From: Chromatiales bacterium
GTDB taxonomy: Bacteria > Pseudomonadota > Gammaproteobacteria > CAMYNG01
Direction: 5' to 3'
Assembly: GCA_027021685.1 (NCBI GenBank)
Contig: JALUTW010000447.1
Location: 1-17,560 of the forward strand
Length of the DNA: 17,560 nt
Part shown: in pieces, positions 6,447 to 14,200 of the stretch
Layout: the number at the start of each line of letters is the position of its first letter
Numbering within the stretch: position 1 is the first letter of the stretch
Notes under the pieces: model-generated
The model's database searches: none
What the model was told of the DNA's origin: nothing
The model's input: the letters and a program-made list of their open reading frames with translations, nothing else
Program-made: the position numbers and the translations under genes

Positions 6447-7672
6447 TGGCGGTGTTCCTGTACAAGGCGCGCAATGCCGCCGGCGAGGCGGTGGAAGGAC
6501 GCATGGAAGCCCCCTCGGCGGAGCTGGTGGCCAGCCAGCTCCTGGGCGCCGGCATGACACCGGTGGAAATCAGCCCGACCGGGGAGCAAGGCGAATTCTG
6601 GACCCGGCTCCGGGACAGGCTCAACGAGCGCAAGCCCACCCTGGACGACCTGGCGCTCATGGCGCGGCAGCTCCATGCGCTCCTGCGTGCCGGGGTGCCC
6701 ATCCTCCGCGCCCTCACCGGCCTGGCCGAGACCACCCGCAACCCGTTGCTGGCGCGCGTGCTGCGCGACGTGGTGGTGGAGATCGAAAGCGGCCATCCCC
6801 TGTCGGCGGCGCTGAACCAGCACCCGGAGGTGTTCAACAGCCTGTTCGTGTCCATGGTCCAGGTGGGCGAGGCCACCGGGCGCGTGGACGAGGCCTTCCT
6901 CCAGCTCTCCCGCTACCTGGAAAAGGAAAAGGAGCTGCGCGAGCGCATCAAGTCCGCCCTGCGCTACCCGGCCACCGTGATCGGTTTCGTGCTCGTGGCC
7001 CTGGCCATCCTCAACATCTACGTCATTCCGCAGTTCGCGCGCCTGTTCGCCAACTTCAAGACCGAGCTGCCGCTGCCCACGCGCATCCTCATCGCCACGT
7101 CGGATTTCTTCGTCCACTACTGGCCCTTCATGGCCCTGGCCCTGGTGAGTGCGGTGGTGGCGGCGGTGCGCTGGGTGGCCACGCCCGCCGGGCGCCGGGC
7201 CTGGGACCGCTTCAAGCTGCACATTCCCCTGGTGGGCGGCATCGTCCTGCGCGCCACCCTGGCCCGCTTCGCCCGTGCCTTCGCCGTGTCCCTGCGTGCC
7301 GGGGTGCCGGTGGTCCAGGCCCTGGGCGTGGTGGCCCTGGCGGTGGACAACCGCTGGGTGGGCGAGCACGTGGCGGCCATGCGCAACGGGGTGGAGCGGG
7401 GCGATTCGCTGACCCGCACCGCCAACGCCACCGGCCTGTTCACCCCGCTGGTGCTGCAGATGCTGGCGGTGGGCGAGGAGTCGGGGGCGGTGGACGATCT
7501 CCTCGACCAGGTGGCCGAGTTCTACGAGCGCGAGGTGGACTACGACCTCAGGCGCCTGGCCGCGGCCATCGAGCCCATCATGCTGGTGCTCGTCGGCGGC
7601 CTGGTGCTGATCCTGGCCCTGGGCATCTTCCTGCCCATGTGGGACCTCATCGACGCGGTCAAGGGCAAGTAA
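6446..7672 (+). CDS. mshG: Pilus inner-membrane platform protein (GspF/PilC family)
   Basis: The 408-residue integral membrane protein is the platform on which pilin subunits are added by the ATPase. It shows the family layout of two T2SSF repeats: the first from about 66 to 192 (LLRAGVPILRALTGL at 79-93, GEATGRVDEAF at 141-151) and the second from about 270 to 395 (SLRAGVPVVQALGVV at 282-296, GEESGAVDDLL at 343-353). Hydrophobic segments at about 176-194, 223-242 and 377-397 are the expected transmembrane helices. Its length matches PilC/MshG. The ATG overlaps the mshE stop (TGATG), so translation is probably coupled. The name follows from its position directly after mshE and before the mshF-like gene. 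Confidence 0.87.
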   Translation: MAVFLYKARNAAGEAVEGRMEAPSAELVASQLLGAGMTPVEISPTGEQGEFWTRLRDRLNERKPTLDDLALMARQLHALLRAGVPILRALTGLAETTRNPLLARVLRDVVVEIESGHPLSAALNQHPEVFNSLFVSMVQVGEATGRVDEAFLQLSRYLEKEKELRERIKSALRYPATVIGFVLVALAILNIYVIPQFARLFANFKTELPLPTRILIATSDFFVHYWPFMALALVSAVVAAVRWVATPAGRRAWDRFKLHIPLVGGIVLRATLARFARAFAVSLRAGVPVVQALGVVALAVDNRWVGEHVAAMRNGVERGDSLTRTANATGLFTPLVLQMLAVGEESGAVDDLLDQVAEFYEREVDYDLRRLAAAIEPIMLVLVGGLVLILALGIFLPMWDLIDAVKGK

Positions 7673-7686
7673 CCCGGGGGTCCGCC

Positions 7687-8250
7687 ATGCCGCGCCGGTC
7701 CGCCACGCGTCCCCTCCGCCCGGCGGGTTTCACCTACCTGGAGCTGGTGTTCGTCATCATCATCCTCTCGGTGCTCTACGTCCTGGGCATCGACCGCCTG
7801 CTGAAGATCCGGGCCGACGCCGAGGCCGCGGCCCTGGCCTACACCCGCTCCGGCTTCGAGGTGGCCCTGTCCCTGCAGCTGGCCAGCCTGGCGGCCAAGG
7901 GCCGCCTCCACGAGGCCACCCGGCTGCTGGGTGCCAACCCCGTGGACTGGCTGGCCCAGCCGCCCGACAACTACGCCGGCGCCTTCACCCCCGAGGAGGC
8001 GGCGCGGCGGGTGGAGCCGGGCCAGTGGTGGTTCGACACCCGTGCCCGGGAGCTGGTCTACCGGGTCCGCTTTGCCGAGTTTTTCCAGCCGGAACAGGGA
8101 CATGCCCCCGAGGTGCGGCTAAAGATCCGGCTCGTGTACGCCGATAACAACCGCAACGGGCGGTTCGACCGTCAAAAGGATGACGTGCTGGGGGTGAGGC
8201 TGGTCACCCTGACCCCCTACCGGTGGCTGGATGAGCCTGAAACAGGATAA
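7687..8250 (+). CDS. mshF: MshF-like prepilin-type protein
   Basis: The 187-residue protein has a basic 14-residue leader and a class III signal: G14/F15 with Glu19 at mature position +5 (GFTYLELV), followed by a hydrophobic helix to about residue 35. It would be processed by prepilin peptidase. The segment LGANPVDWLAQPPDNYAG (81-98) resembles the conserved core of MshF proteins, and the gene sits where mshF sits in Vibrio. The role of MshF is poorly defined; a minor pilin-like assembly component is likely. Near the C-terminus DNNRNGRFD (153-161) has the spacing of a DxNxNGxxD calcium loop. A GGGGG site at about 7676-7680 precedes the ATG. The name is inferred from position plus partial motif resemblance. 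Confidence 0.7.
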   Translation: MPRRSATRPLRPAGFTYLELVFVIIILSVLYVLGIDRLLKIRADAEAAALAYTRSGFEVALSLQLASLAAKGRLHEATRLLGANPVDWLAQPPDNYAGAFTPEEAARRVEPGQWWFDTRARELVYRVRFAEFFQPEQGHAPEVRLKIRLVYADNNRNGRFDRQKDDVLGVRLVTLTPYRWLDEPETG

Positions 8251-8260
8251 AAATCAACGA

Positions 8261-8273
8261 GATATGAGATATC
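8261..8273. repeat. Short perfect dyad upstream of the pilin promoter
   Basis: GATAT-GAG-ATATC is a perfect 5+5 inverted repeat with a 3-base spacer, nine bases before the sigma-54 -24 element, in a locally A+T-rich patch. It could be a regulator site, but so short a dyad may be chance. Confidence 0.35.
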
Positions 8274-8282
8274 CTTGAAAAC

Positions 8283-8298
8283 TGGCCCGGAGATTGCA
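8283..8298 (+). promoter_or_regulatory. Sigma-54 (RpoN) promoter of the major pilin gene
   Basis: TGGCCC-GGAGA-TTGCA differs from the consensus TGGCAC-N5-TTGCA at one base. The invariant GG (8284-8285) and GC (8296-8297) are exactly ten bases apart. Transcription would begin near 8309, giving a leader of about 60 bases before the pilin ATG at 8371. Sigma-54 promoters need an enhancer-binding activator, and none is encoded in the window. RpoN control of type IV pilin genes is known in Pseudomonas (PilS/PilR). Confidence 0.75.
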
Positions 8299-8357
8299 TT
8301 CATACGGGCAGACCCGGAACGGGACGGACTTTTTCCCGAGTACAACCAACGTGAGAC

Positions 8358-8361
8358 GAGG
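8358..8361 (+). promoter_or_regulatory. Ribosome binding site of the major pilin gene
   Basis: GAGG lies nine bases before the ATG at 8371. It decides for that start over the in-frame TTG at 8275, which lies upstream of the promoter. Confidence 0.65.
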
Positions 8362-8370
8362 TTCGGAACA

Positions 8371-8847
8371 ATGAACGCAAGGCAGCAGGGTTTCACCCTC
8401 ATCGAACTCATCGTGGTCATCGTGGTGCTGGGCATCCTCGCCGCCACCATCGTGCCGCGGTTCACCAACATCCAAAAGGATGCCCGTGCGGGCGCGGTGC
8501 AAGGCATGGAGGCGGCCGTGAGGTCCGCGGCGGCCATGTACCACGGCGTCAAGCTGGCCATCGGCAGTGCCGCGGGCACCGCGGTGCCGGCCGACCGCTT
8601 CGAAGGACTCGCGGCCGGCAACGATGTCTCCGACACCCAGTTTTACCCGGCCGCGAGCGCAACGGGCATCGGTCGCATCGTGCTCGACGAGGCTGGCGAC
8701 TTCACTACGGTGGCCAACGCGGGCCCGCCGGCCACCTATGAATGGCGCTACACCAGTGCGACCACTCCGACCAACTGCTACGTCAGGTACCAGGAGGCGG
8801 CCGCCAACACCCCGCCCCAGATCACAACCGACACCAGCGGGTGCTGA
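8371..8847 (+). CDS. mshA: Major MSHA-type pilin (MshA/MshB-like)
   Basis: The 158-residue preprotein has a seven-residue leader (MNARQQG), cleavage before Phe8 and Glu at mature position +5 (FTLIELIVVI), then the long N-terminal helix of type IVa pilins (to about residue 60). Cys136 and the C-terminal Cys158 could form the disulfide that bounds the pilin D-region. The body (PATYEWRYTS, TNCYVRYQ) is of MSHA pilin type. It has its own sigma-54 promoter and terminator, which fits a highly expressed structural subunit. Vibrio has mshB and mshA in tandem here; only one gene is present in this window, so the name mshA is assigned from expected abundance and could be mshB. An upstream in-frame TTG at 8275 was rejected because the ATG has a GAGG site and gives a normal short leader. 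Confidence 0.85.
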   Translation: MNARQQGFTLIELIVVIVVLGILAATIVPRFTNIQKDARAGAVQGMEAAVRSAAAMYHGVKLAIGSAAGTAVPADRFEGLAAGNDVSDTQFYPAASATGIGRIVLDEAGDFTTVANAGPPATYEWRYTSATTPTNCYVRYQEAAANTPPQITTDTSGC

Positions 8848-8864
8848 CACCGGCGCCGGAACGA

Positions 8865-8910
8865 CCCTGCGGCCAGGGAAGGGGTGTTGCCCGCGCAGCA
8901 CCCCTTTTTT
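8865..8910 (+). terminator. Intrinsic terminator after the pilin gene, preceded by a second hairpin
   Basis: A 12-bp stem (8879-8890 with 8895-8906, one G-T wobble, loop CCGC) ends in a run of six T (8905-8910). Directly in front lies a 5-bp hairpin (CCCTG 8865-8869 with CAGGG 8874-8878). The terminator stands between mshA and mshC, so transcripts of the minor pilins must read through it or start elsewhere. Confidence 0.9.
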
Positions 8911-8924
8911 CTTGAGACCAGACG

Positions 8925-9440
8925 ATGCACGGCACGCGGCCGACAAGGCAAGGGCAGACCGGCTTCACCCCCGGGGGACTCACCCCCCATGGATTCACTT
9001 TGGTCGAGCTGGTGGTGGTGCTGGTGGCGGCGGGCATCCTCGCCGCCATGTTCCTGCCGCGGCTGACCCAGCGCGCGGCCTACGAGGAACGCCTGTTCAC
9101 CGCCGAGCTGGTGAGCATCGCCAGACACGCCCAGCAGCAGGCCATGATGCGCGGCGCCGGGGTGACCGTGACCCTGGTGCTGGACAGCGGCGGCGGCCGG
9201 TACGGCATTCAGATGGACGACGGCACCGGCGCGGTGTGGCTCACCCACCCCGACGGCCGGCCCTTCCCGGTGCCCTATCCGGCCGGGATCAGCACCGCAC
9301 CGGACCCGGTGCAGGTAAGCTACAACGCCCTGGGCCACACCACCGCCAACAGCGCGGTGACCGTGACCGTGAGCAGCGCCGGGGGCAGCCGCAGCCTCTG
9401 CATCGAACCCACCGGCTACGCCCACGAGGGAGGGTGCTGA
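8925..9440 (+). CDS. mshC: MshC-like minor pilin
   Basis: The 171-residue prepilin has a prepilin peptidase site PHG/FTLVELVVV: Gly23/Phe24, with Glu28 at +5, followed by a hydrophobic helix and a beta-rich C-terminal part. Two cysteines near the end (in SLCIEP and the terminal GGC) may pair. The 23-residue leader is long and contains an earlier GFTPGG at 13-18, which looks like a decoy of the cleavage motif but lacks the hydrophobic segment and Glu. Position between mshA and mshD fits MshC, an initiation or tip minor pilin. The ATG at 8925 lies only 14 bases after the terminator and has a poor ribosome binding site (TTGAGA upstream), so expression may be low. Confidence 0.8.
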   Translation: MHGTRPTRQGQTGFTPGGLTPHGFTLVELVVVLVAAGILAAMFLPRLTQRAAYEERLFTAELVSIARHAQQQAMMRGAGVTVTLVLDSGGGRYGIQMDDGTGAVWLTHPDGRPFPVPYPAGISTAPDPVQVSYNALGHTTANSAVTVTVSSAGGSRSLCIEPTGYAHEGGC

Positions 9441-9441
9441 G

Positions 9442-9978
9442 ATGCACGCGCACACCACCGGCGCCGCGCCCGGGTTCACCCTGGTGGAGCTGCTGGTGCT
9501 CATCGTGCTGGTCTCCATCGCCATGGCCGGGATCATGACCGTGTGGCAGCACAGCCAGCGCCATGCCGCCGATCCGCTGCACGCCAACCGCGCGGTGAAG
9601 CTGGGCCAGGCGGTGCTGGAGGAAATCCTGGCCAAGCGCTTCGACGAGAACAGCGGCCAGGGCGGGGTGCCCCGCTGCGGCTCCACCGATCCCGGGGCCC
9701 AGCCCTGCAGCACCACCTTCGGGCCCGACGCGGGCGAGACCTCCCGCGCCCTGTACGACGACGTGGACGACTACCACGGCCTGGATCTCACCCCGCCCAC
9801 CGACATCAACGGCGCCGCGCTCACCGGCTACGCCAACTACCGCCTGCGCGTGAGCGTGGCGGCCGCCGGCGGCGAACTGTCCGGGCTCAACAACGACGAG
9901 GCCAAGCGCATCGACGTCACCGTCACCACGCCGCGCGGTCACGACTACGAGTTCTCGGCCTACCGGGTGAACTTCTGA
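9442..9978 (+). CDS. mshD: MshD-like minor pilin
   Basis: The 178-residue prepilin has cleavage at Gly11/Phe12 and Glu16 at +5 (GFTLVELLVL), then a membrane helix. The conserved stretch LEEILAKRFDENSGQGG (59-75), a cysteine pair at 79 and 89 and DDVDDYHGLD (106-115) match the MshD pattern. It would be a minor pilin incorporated in small amounts and probably needed for assembly or the tip complex. It starts one base after the mshC stop and its stop overlaps the mshO start, so it is within a tightly coupled operon. Confidence 0.82.
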   Translation: MHAHTTGAAPGFTLVELLVLIVLVSIAMAGIMTVWQHSQRHAADPLHANRAVKLGQAVLEEILAKRFDENSGQGGVPRCGSTDPGAQPCSTTFGPDAGETSRALYDDVDDYHGLDLTPPTDINGAALTGYANYRLRVSVAAAGGELSGLNNDEAKRIDVTVTTPRGHDYEFSAYRVNF

Positions 9979-10865
9979 TGCAGGGTCCCGCACCACAACC
10001 GGCCCGCGGCTTCACCCTGGTGGAGATCATCGTGGTGATCGTGGTGCTGGGCATCGTCGCCGGCATCACCACGCGCTTTTTCAACACCAGCATGCAGACC
10101 TACACCGGCACCGAGCTGCGCGATGCGCTGTCGCGCACCGGCCGCATCAGCATCGAGCGCGTCAACCGCGAGCTGCGCAACGCGGTCCCCAATACCGTGC
10201 GGGTGGACGCCAGCGGGACCTGTGTGGAGTTCCTGCCCCTGGTGGCCTCGGCCCTGTACCAGGACCAGAACGTGACCTACGGGACCGGCACCGCCTCGGC
10301 CCCGGCCCCGGTGGCGCCCGCGGCGGCGGCCGACCGCTTCGACGTGTTCGACCTCGCCTTCACCCCGTCGGCGGGTGCCGCCTACTACGTGCTGGTGTAT
10401 CCCTACGGCCCCGGCAGCGGGGCCGGTGATCCCTGGCAGGCGGCCGACCCCGGGCCGCTGGCGGCCTTCCAGGGCTTCGACACCGCGCCGGCGCTGCCCG
10501 CCGGGGTGCGGCGCGTGGTGCTGGCCGCGACCCACCGTTTCCTGCGCCACTCGCCGCGGCGGCGGGTGTTCATCGCCGGCGGCCCGGTGAGTTTCTGTGT
10601 GGTGGGCAACCGCCTGCTGCGGTATTCGGGCTATGCCCTGAGCGCGGCTCAGCCGGTGCCGCCGCCGGGCGGCCAGGTGCTGGCCGAGGACATCCAGACC
10701 GCCGACCCCGAGATTCCCATGGGCAGCGTGTTCGCCTACAGCGGCCCGACGCTGACGCGCAACGCGACGGTGGTGCTGGACTTCCGCTTCATGCGCCCGG
10801 ACCACCTGGGCAACGCCGAGTGGGTGCGCATGAGCCACGAGGTGCAAATCCGCAATGTGCCGTGA
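9978..10865 (+). CDS. mshO: MshO-like minor pilin
   Basis: The 295-residue prepilin has cleavage at Gly11/Phe12 and Glu16 at +5 (GFTLVEIIVVIVV). It has a helix to about 35, the segment DALSRTGRISIERVNRELRNAVPNTVR is spread over residues 45-75 in family-typical fashion, and the C-terminal domain is large and beta-rich. It is much larger than the other minor pilins, as MshO and PilW-like proteins are. The open frame extends well upstream, but the ATG at 9978, overlapping the mshD stop (TGATG), gives a normal prepilin leader. Its 3' end overlaps the next gene by 11 bases. Confidence 0.82.
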   Translation: MQGPAPQPARGFTLVEIIVVIVVLGIVAGITTRFFNTSMQTYTGTELRDALSRTGRISIERVNRELRNAVPNTVRVDASGTCVEFLPLVASALYQDQNVTYGTGTASAPAPVAPAAAADRFDVFDLAFTPSAGAAYYVLVYPYGPGSGAGDPWQAADPGPLAAFQGFDTAPALPAGVRRVVLAATHRFLRHSPRRRVFIAGGPVSFCVVGNRLLRYSGYALSAAQPVPPPGGQVLAEDIQTADPEIPMGSVFAYSGPTLTRNATVVLDFRFMRPDHLGNAEWVRMSHEVQIRNVP

Positions 10866-11268
10866 GCGTCACAACCCGGTACGCCAGCGCGGCGTGAGCC
10901 TGGTGGCCATGATGGCCGTGATCGTGCTGCTGGCCCTGGTGGCCGCGGGCATGGTGCGGCTGGTGGCCACCTCGCAGGTGGCGGTGGGCAACGAGGTGCT
11001 CTCCCTGCGCGCCTTCCTGGCCGCGGAGAGCGCGGCCCAGAATGCCATGAACCGGCTGTTCCCCCTGAACGGTGGCGCGGCCACGTGCGGCAACATCGGC
11101 CTCACCTTCACCGCCGGCGGTCTGGCCGGGTGCAGCGCACAGGCCGCCTGCAGCGGCCCGGTGAGCATCCAGGGCCGGGACATCTACCGCATCACCAGCA
11201 CCGGCACCTGTGGCAGCGGGGAGGCCGTGGCCCGGCGCACCATTCGCGTGGGGGCGCGGGCGCCATGA
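10855..11268 (+). CDS. mshP: MshP-like, PilX-type minor pilin component
   Basis: The 137-residue protein has a basic N-terminus, a Gly13/Val14 junction and a hydrophobic stretch (14-38, VSLVAMMAVIVLLALVAAG), like PilX/MshP. It lacks the Glu at mature position +5 (Ala instead), so recognition by prepilin peptidase and subunit registration may differ. FLAAESAAQNAMNRL (54-68) is typical of PilX/MshP proteins. The C-terminal half contains four cysteines (78, 93, 99, 119), enough for two disulfides. The ATG lies inside the end of mshO, and the stop overlaps the mshQ start (ATGA), so translation is probably coupled on both sides. Confidence 0.78.
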   Translation: MCRERHNPVRQRGVSLVAMMAVIVLLALVAAGMVRLVATSQVAVGNEVLSLRAFLAAESAAQNAMNRLFPLNGGAATCGNIGLTFTAGGLAGCSAQAACSGPVSIQGRDIYRITSTGTCGSGEAVARRTIRVGARAP

Positions 11269-14200
11269 GACGGCCGGGGTTCGCCATCCCGCTCCTGCTG
11301 GCCATGGTGCTGGTGGCGCCGGCGGCCCCGGCCGCGCCCGGCGACATCCTGTTCAGCGACGACTTCGAGCGCAACGCCCTGGGCGCCGCCTGGACCGTGG
11401 ACAACAGCGGCGGCGGCGATGCGGGGATCAGCAACGCCACCGCCAGCAGTCCCACCCGATCGCTGTTCACCCGCTGGGGTCCGGTCACGGTGACCAGCAC
11501 CGCGATCAACCTCGCCGTGCCCGGTGCCGAGCTGCAGATCTGGATCCGGCGCGGGGCCGACAGCTTCAGCGAGGACCCGGACAACGGTGAAGACCTGGTG
11601 CTGGAATTCCTGGCCTCCGACGGGACCTGGGTGGAGCTGGAGCGCTTCACCGGGAACGGCACACCGGGCGAGGTCTTCACCCGCACGTACACGCTGCCCT
11701 CGTCCGCCATGCATGCCGGCTTCCGGCTGCGCCTGCGCCAGACCAACGGCAGCGGCAGCAGCGGCAACGGGGGCGAGGGTTGGGACTACTGGCACGTGGA
11801 CGACGTGGTGATAACCGAAACGGCGGCACCGCCGCCACCGCCACCGGTGTGCTCGCCGGCCCTGTTCGAGGACGGCTTCGAGACCGGCGCCCTGGCGCCC
11901 AGGTGGACCGAGGCCGGGGCCGGGGGCGACGCCGGCGTGGGCGTACAGACGGCGGCCTCGGGCACCTATTCCATGTTCACCCGCTGGGGCCAGGTGACGG
12001 TCACCAGCATTCCCGTGGATCTGTCGGGGCAGCCCGCGGTGCAGCTCACGGTCTGGGTGCGCCGGGGCGACGACGCCTTCAGCGAGGACCCGGACAACAA
12101 TGAAGACCTGGTGATCGAGTTCCTCGACAACGGGGGCAGCTGGACGGCGCTGGAGACCTTCCCCGGCAACGGCACACCGGGCGAGATCTTCAACCGCAGC
12201 TATGCGCTGCCGGGCTCTGCGCTGCACGCCGGGTTCCGGCTGCGCTTCCGCCAGACCGGCGGCAGCGGCAGCGACTGGGACTACTGGCACGTGGACGACG
12301 TCTGCCTCCAGACCATGACGCCGCCTTCACCGGTGGCCTGGTACAGGATGGACGAGGCGAGCTGGAACGGCACCCCGGGCGAGGTGAAGGACAGCTCCGG
12401 CAACGGCAACCACGGCACCGCGGTGGACGGTGCCTTCACCGCCAACACCAATCCTGCCATTCCCGGGGATCCCGGCACCTGCGGCTACGGCGAGATTCCC
12501 GACAACAATTCCGTCGCCACCCGCAATGCCGTGGACACGGGGGTGGACATCAACGACGTGGGCAATGCCGGCACCATTTCATTCTGGTACAAGGCCAACC
12601 GAAACTGGAACAACAACCGGGACCGCCAGCTCCTGGATGCCTCTACCGATTCCTTCGGCGACTGGCGGGACAAGTACTTCTTCCTGGTCATGCGCGACCG
12701 GGGCCGCCTGCGCTTTGCGCTGGAGGACAGCAATGACGGGGACTTTATCCTGGAGACGAGTCGCCTGGGCTTCCCGCGCGATGTCTGGGTACACATCGCG
12801 GTGACGTGGGACCTTCCGGGCGACACCCTGCAGATTTATGTCAACGGCAACCTCGAGCAGGCCGGCACCTTCTCCACCAACGGTGTCCTGGGCGACCTGC
12901 GCACCCTCTATGCCGGGGACAACCGGGGGAGCTACCTGGTGAGCGGCGCCACCCGACGTTCCGCCGACGGCTCCATCGACGAGCTGCGCATCTACTCGCA
13001 GGTGCTGAGCCAGGCCCAGATCCAGGCGGACATGAACGCCACCCATCCCTGCAGCGCGGTCCTGGACCACTTCGAGATCACCCACAACGTGGACGCGCTC
13101 ACCTGCGAGCCCCTGTCGGTCACCCTCACGGCCCACGATGCCGCCCACAACGTGCTCGCCGACTACACCGGCACGGTGCAGTTGTCCACTTCCACCAGCC
13201 AGGGCGACTGGCAGCTCACCGGGGTGGCCGGCGACGCCTACGGCACCCTGACGCCGGGCGCGCCCGACAGCGGCCAGGCCACCTACGTGTTTCTCGACGA
13301 CGGCGACGGGGTCAACGACGACGACGGGCAGGTGATCCTGGCCCTGAAGAACACCCATGCCGGGCCGCTCACCATCACCGCGGCCGACGCCGCCGCCGGT
13401 GTCGCCAGCACCGGCCCCGCCGTCACCTTCCGCCCCTACGGCTTCCGCACCACGCCGGACCCCATGCCCACCCAGGTCTCCGGCCGGCCCTTCACGTTCA
13501 CCCTCACCGCCGTGGGCCAGCCGCCCACGGACACGGGCTGCACCGTCATCGAGGAGTACACCGGGAGCCAGAGCCTGTCCATGTGGAGCGACTACAACGA
13601 CCCGGCCGACAACCCCTACGGCTCGCAGGTGAGCGTGACCGTGGCGGCGGGCAGCTACACCCTGGGCACCAGCGAGGCTGCGGCCACCGGCGTCTCCGTG
13701 AACTTCACCAACGGGGTGTCGGAGTCCATTACCGCGGTCTATCCCGACGCCGGCGCCATCCGCATCAATGCCAAGGACGAGATCAACGTGGGCGCGCCGC
13801 CGGCCGGCGCCGGCACCGAGATCGTGGTGGGGGGCGGGAGCTTCGTGGTCCGGCCCTTCGGGTTTGATCTCTCGGGCCTGGGCTACTCGGATCCGCTGCC
13901 GGCCGCCCCCAATCCGGGCGGGCCGGTGTTCGTGAAGGCGGGGGTGCCGTTCAACGTCGGGCTGCGCACCGTGGCCTGGCAGGCGGCCGACGACAGCGGC
14001 AGCAACGGGGGCACGGCCAACGACGGGGTACCGGATCCGGGTGCGGACCTGTCGGACAATTCCACCACGCAGAACTTCGGCCGCGAGTCGGCGCCTCCGC
14101 TGGTGGACCTCACCCACGTCCTGGCCGCCCCGGCCGGGGGCAACCCCGGCACCCTGGGTGGCGGCAGCGGCATCGGCGGCTTCACCGGCGGCGCCGCCTC

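Noticed and set aside
4476..6560. 694-codon open frame on the minus strand opposite mshE
   Set aside because: The plus-strand frame encodes an intact ATPase with all motifs; the antisense translation has no family features.
8275..8370. N-terminal extension of the pilin from a TTG at 8275
   Set aside because: It would place the sigma-54 promoter inside the gene and give a 39-residue leader; the ATG at 8371 has a GAGG site and a normal seven-residue leader.
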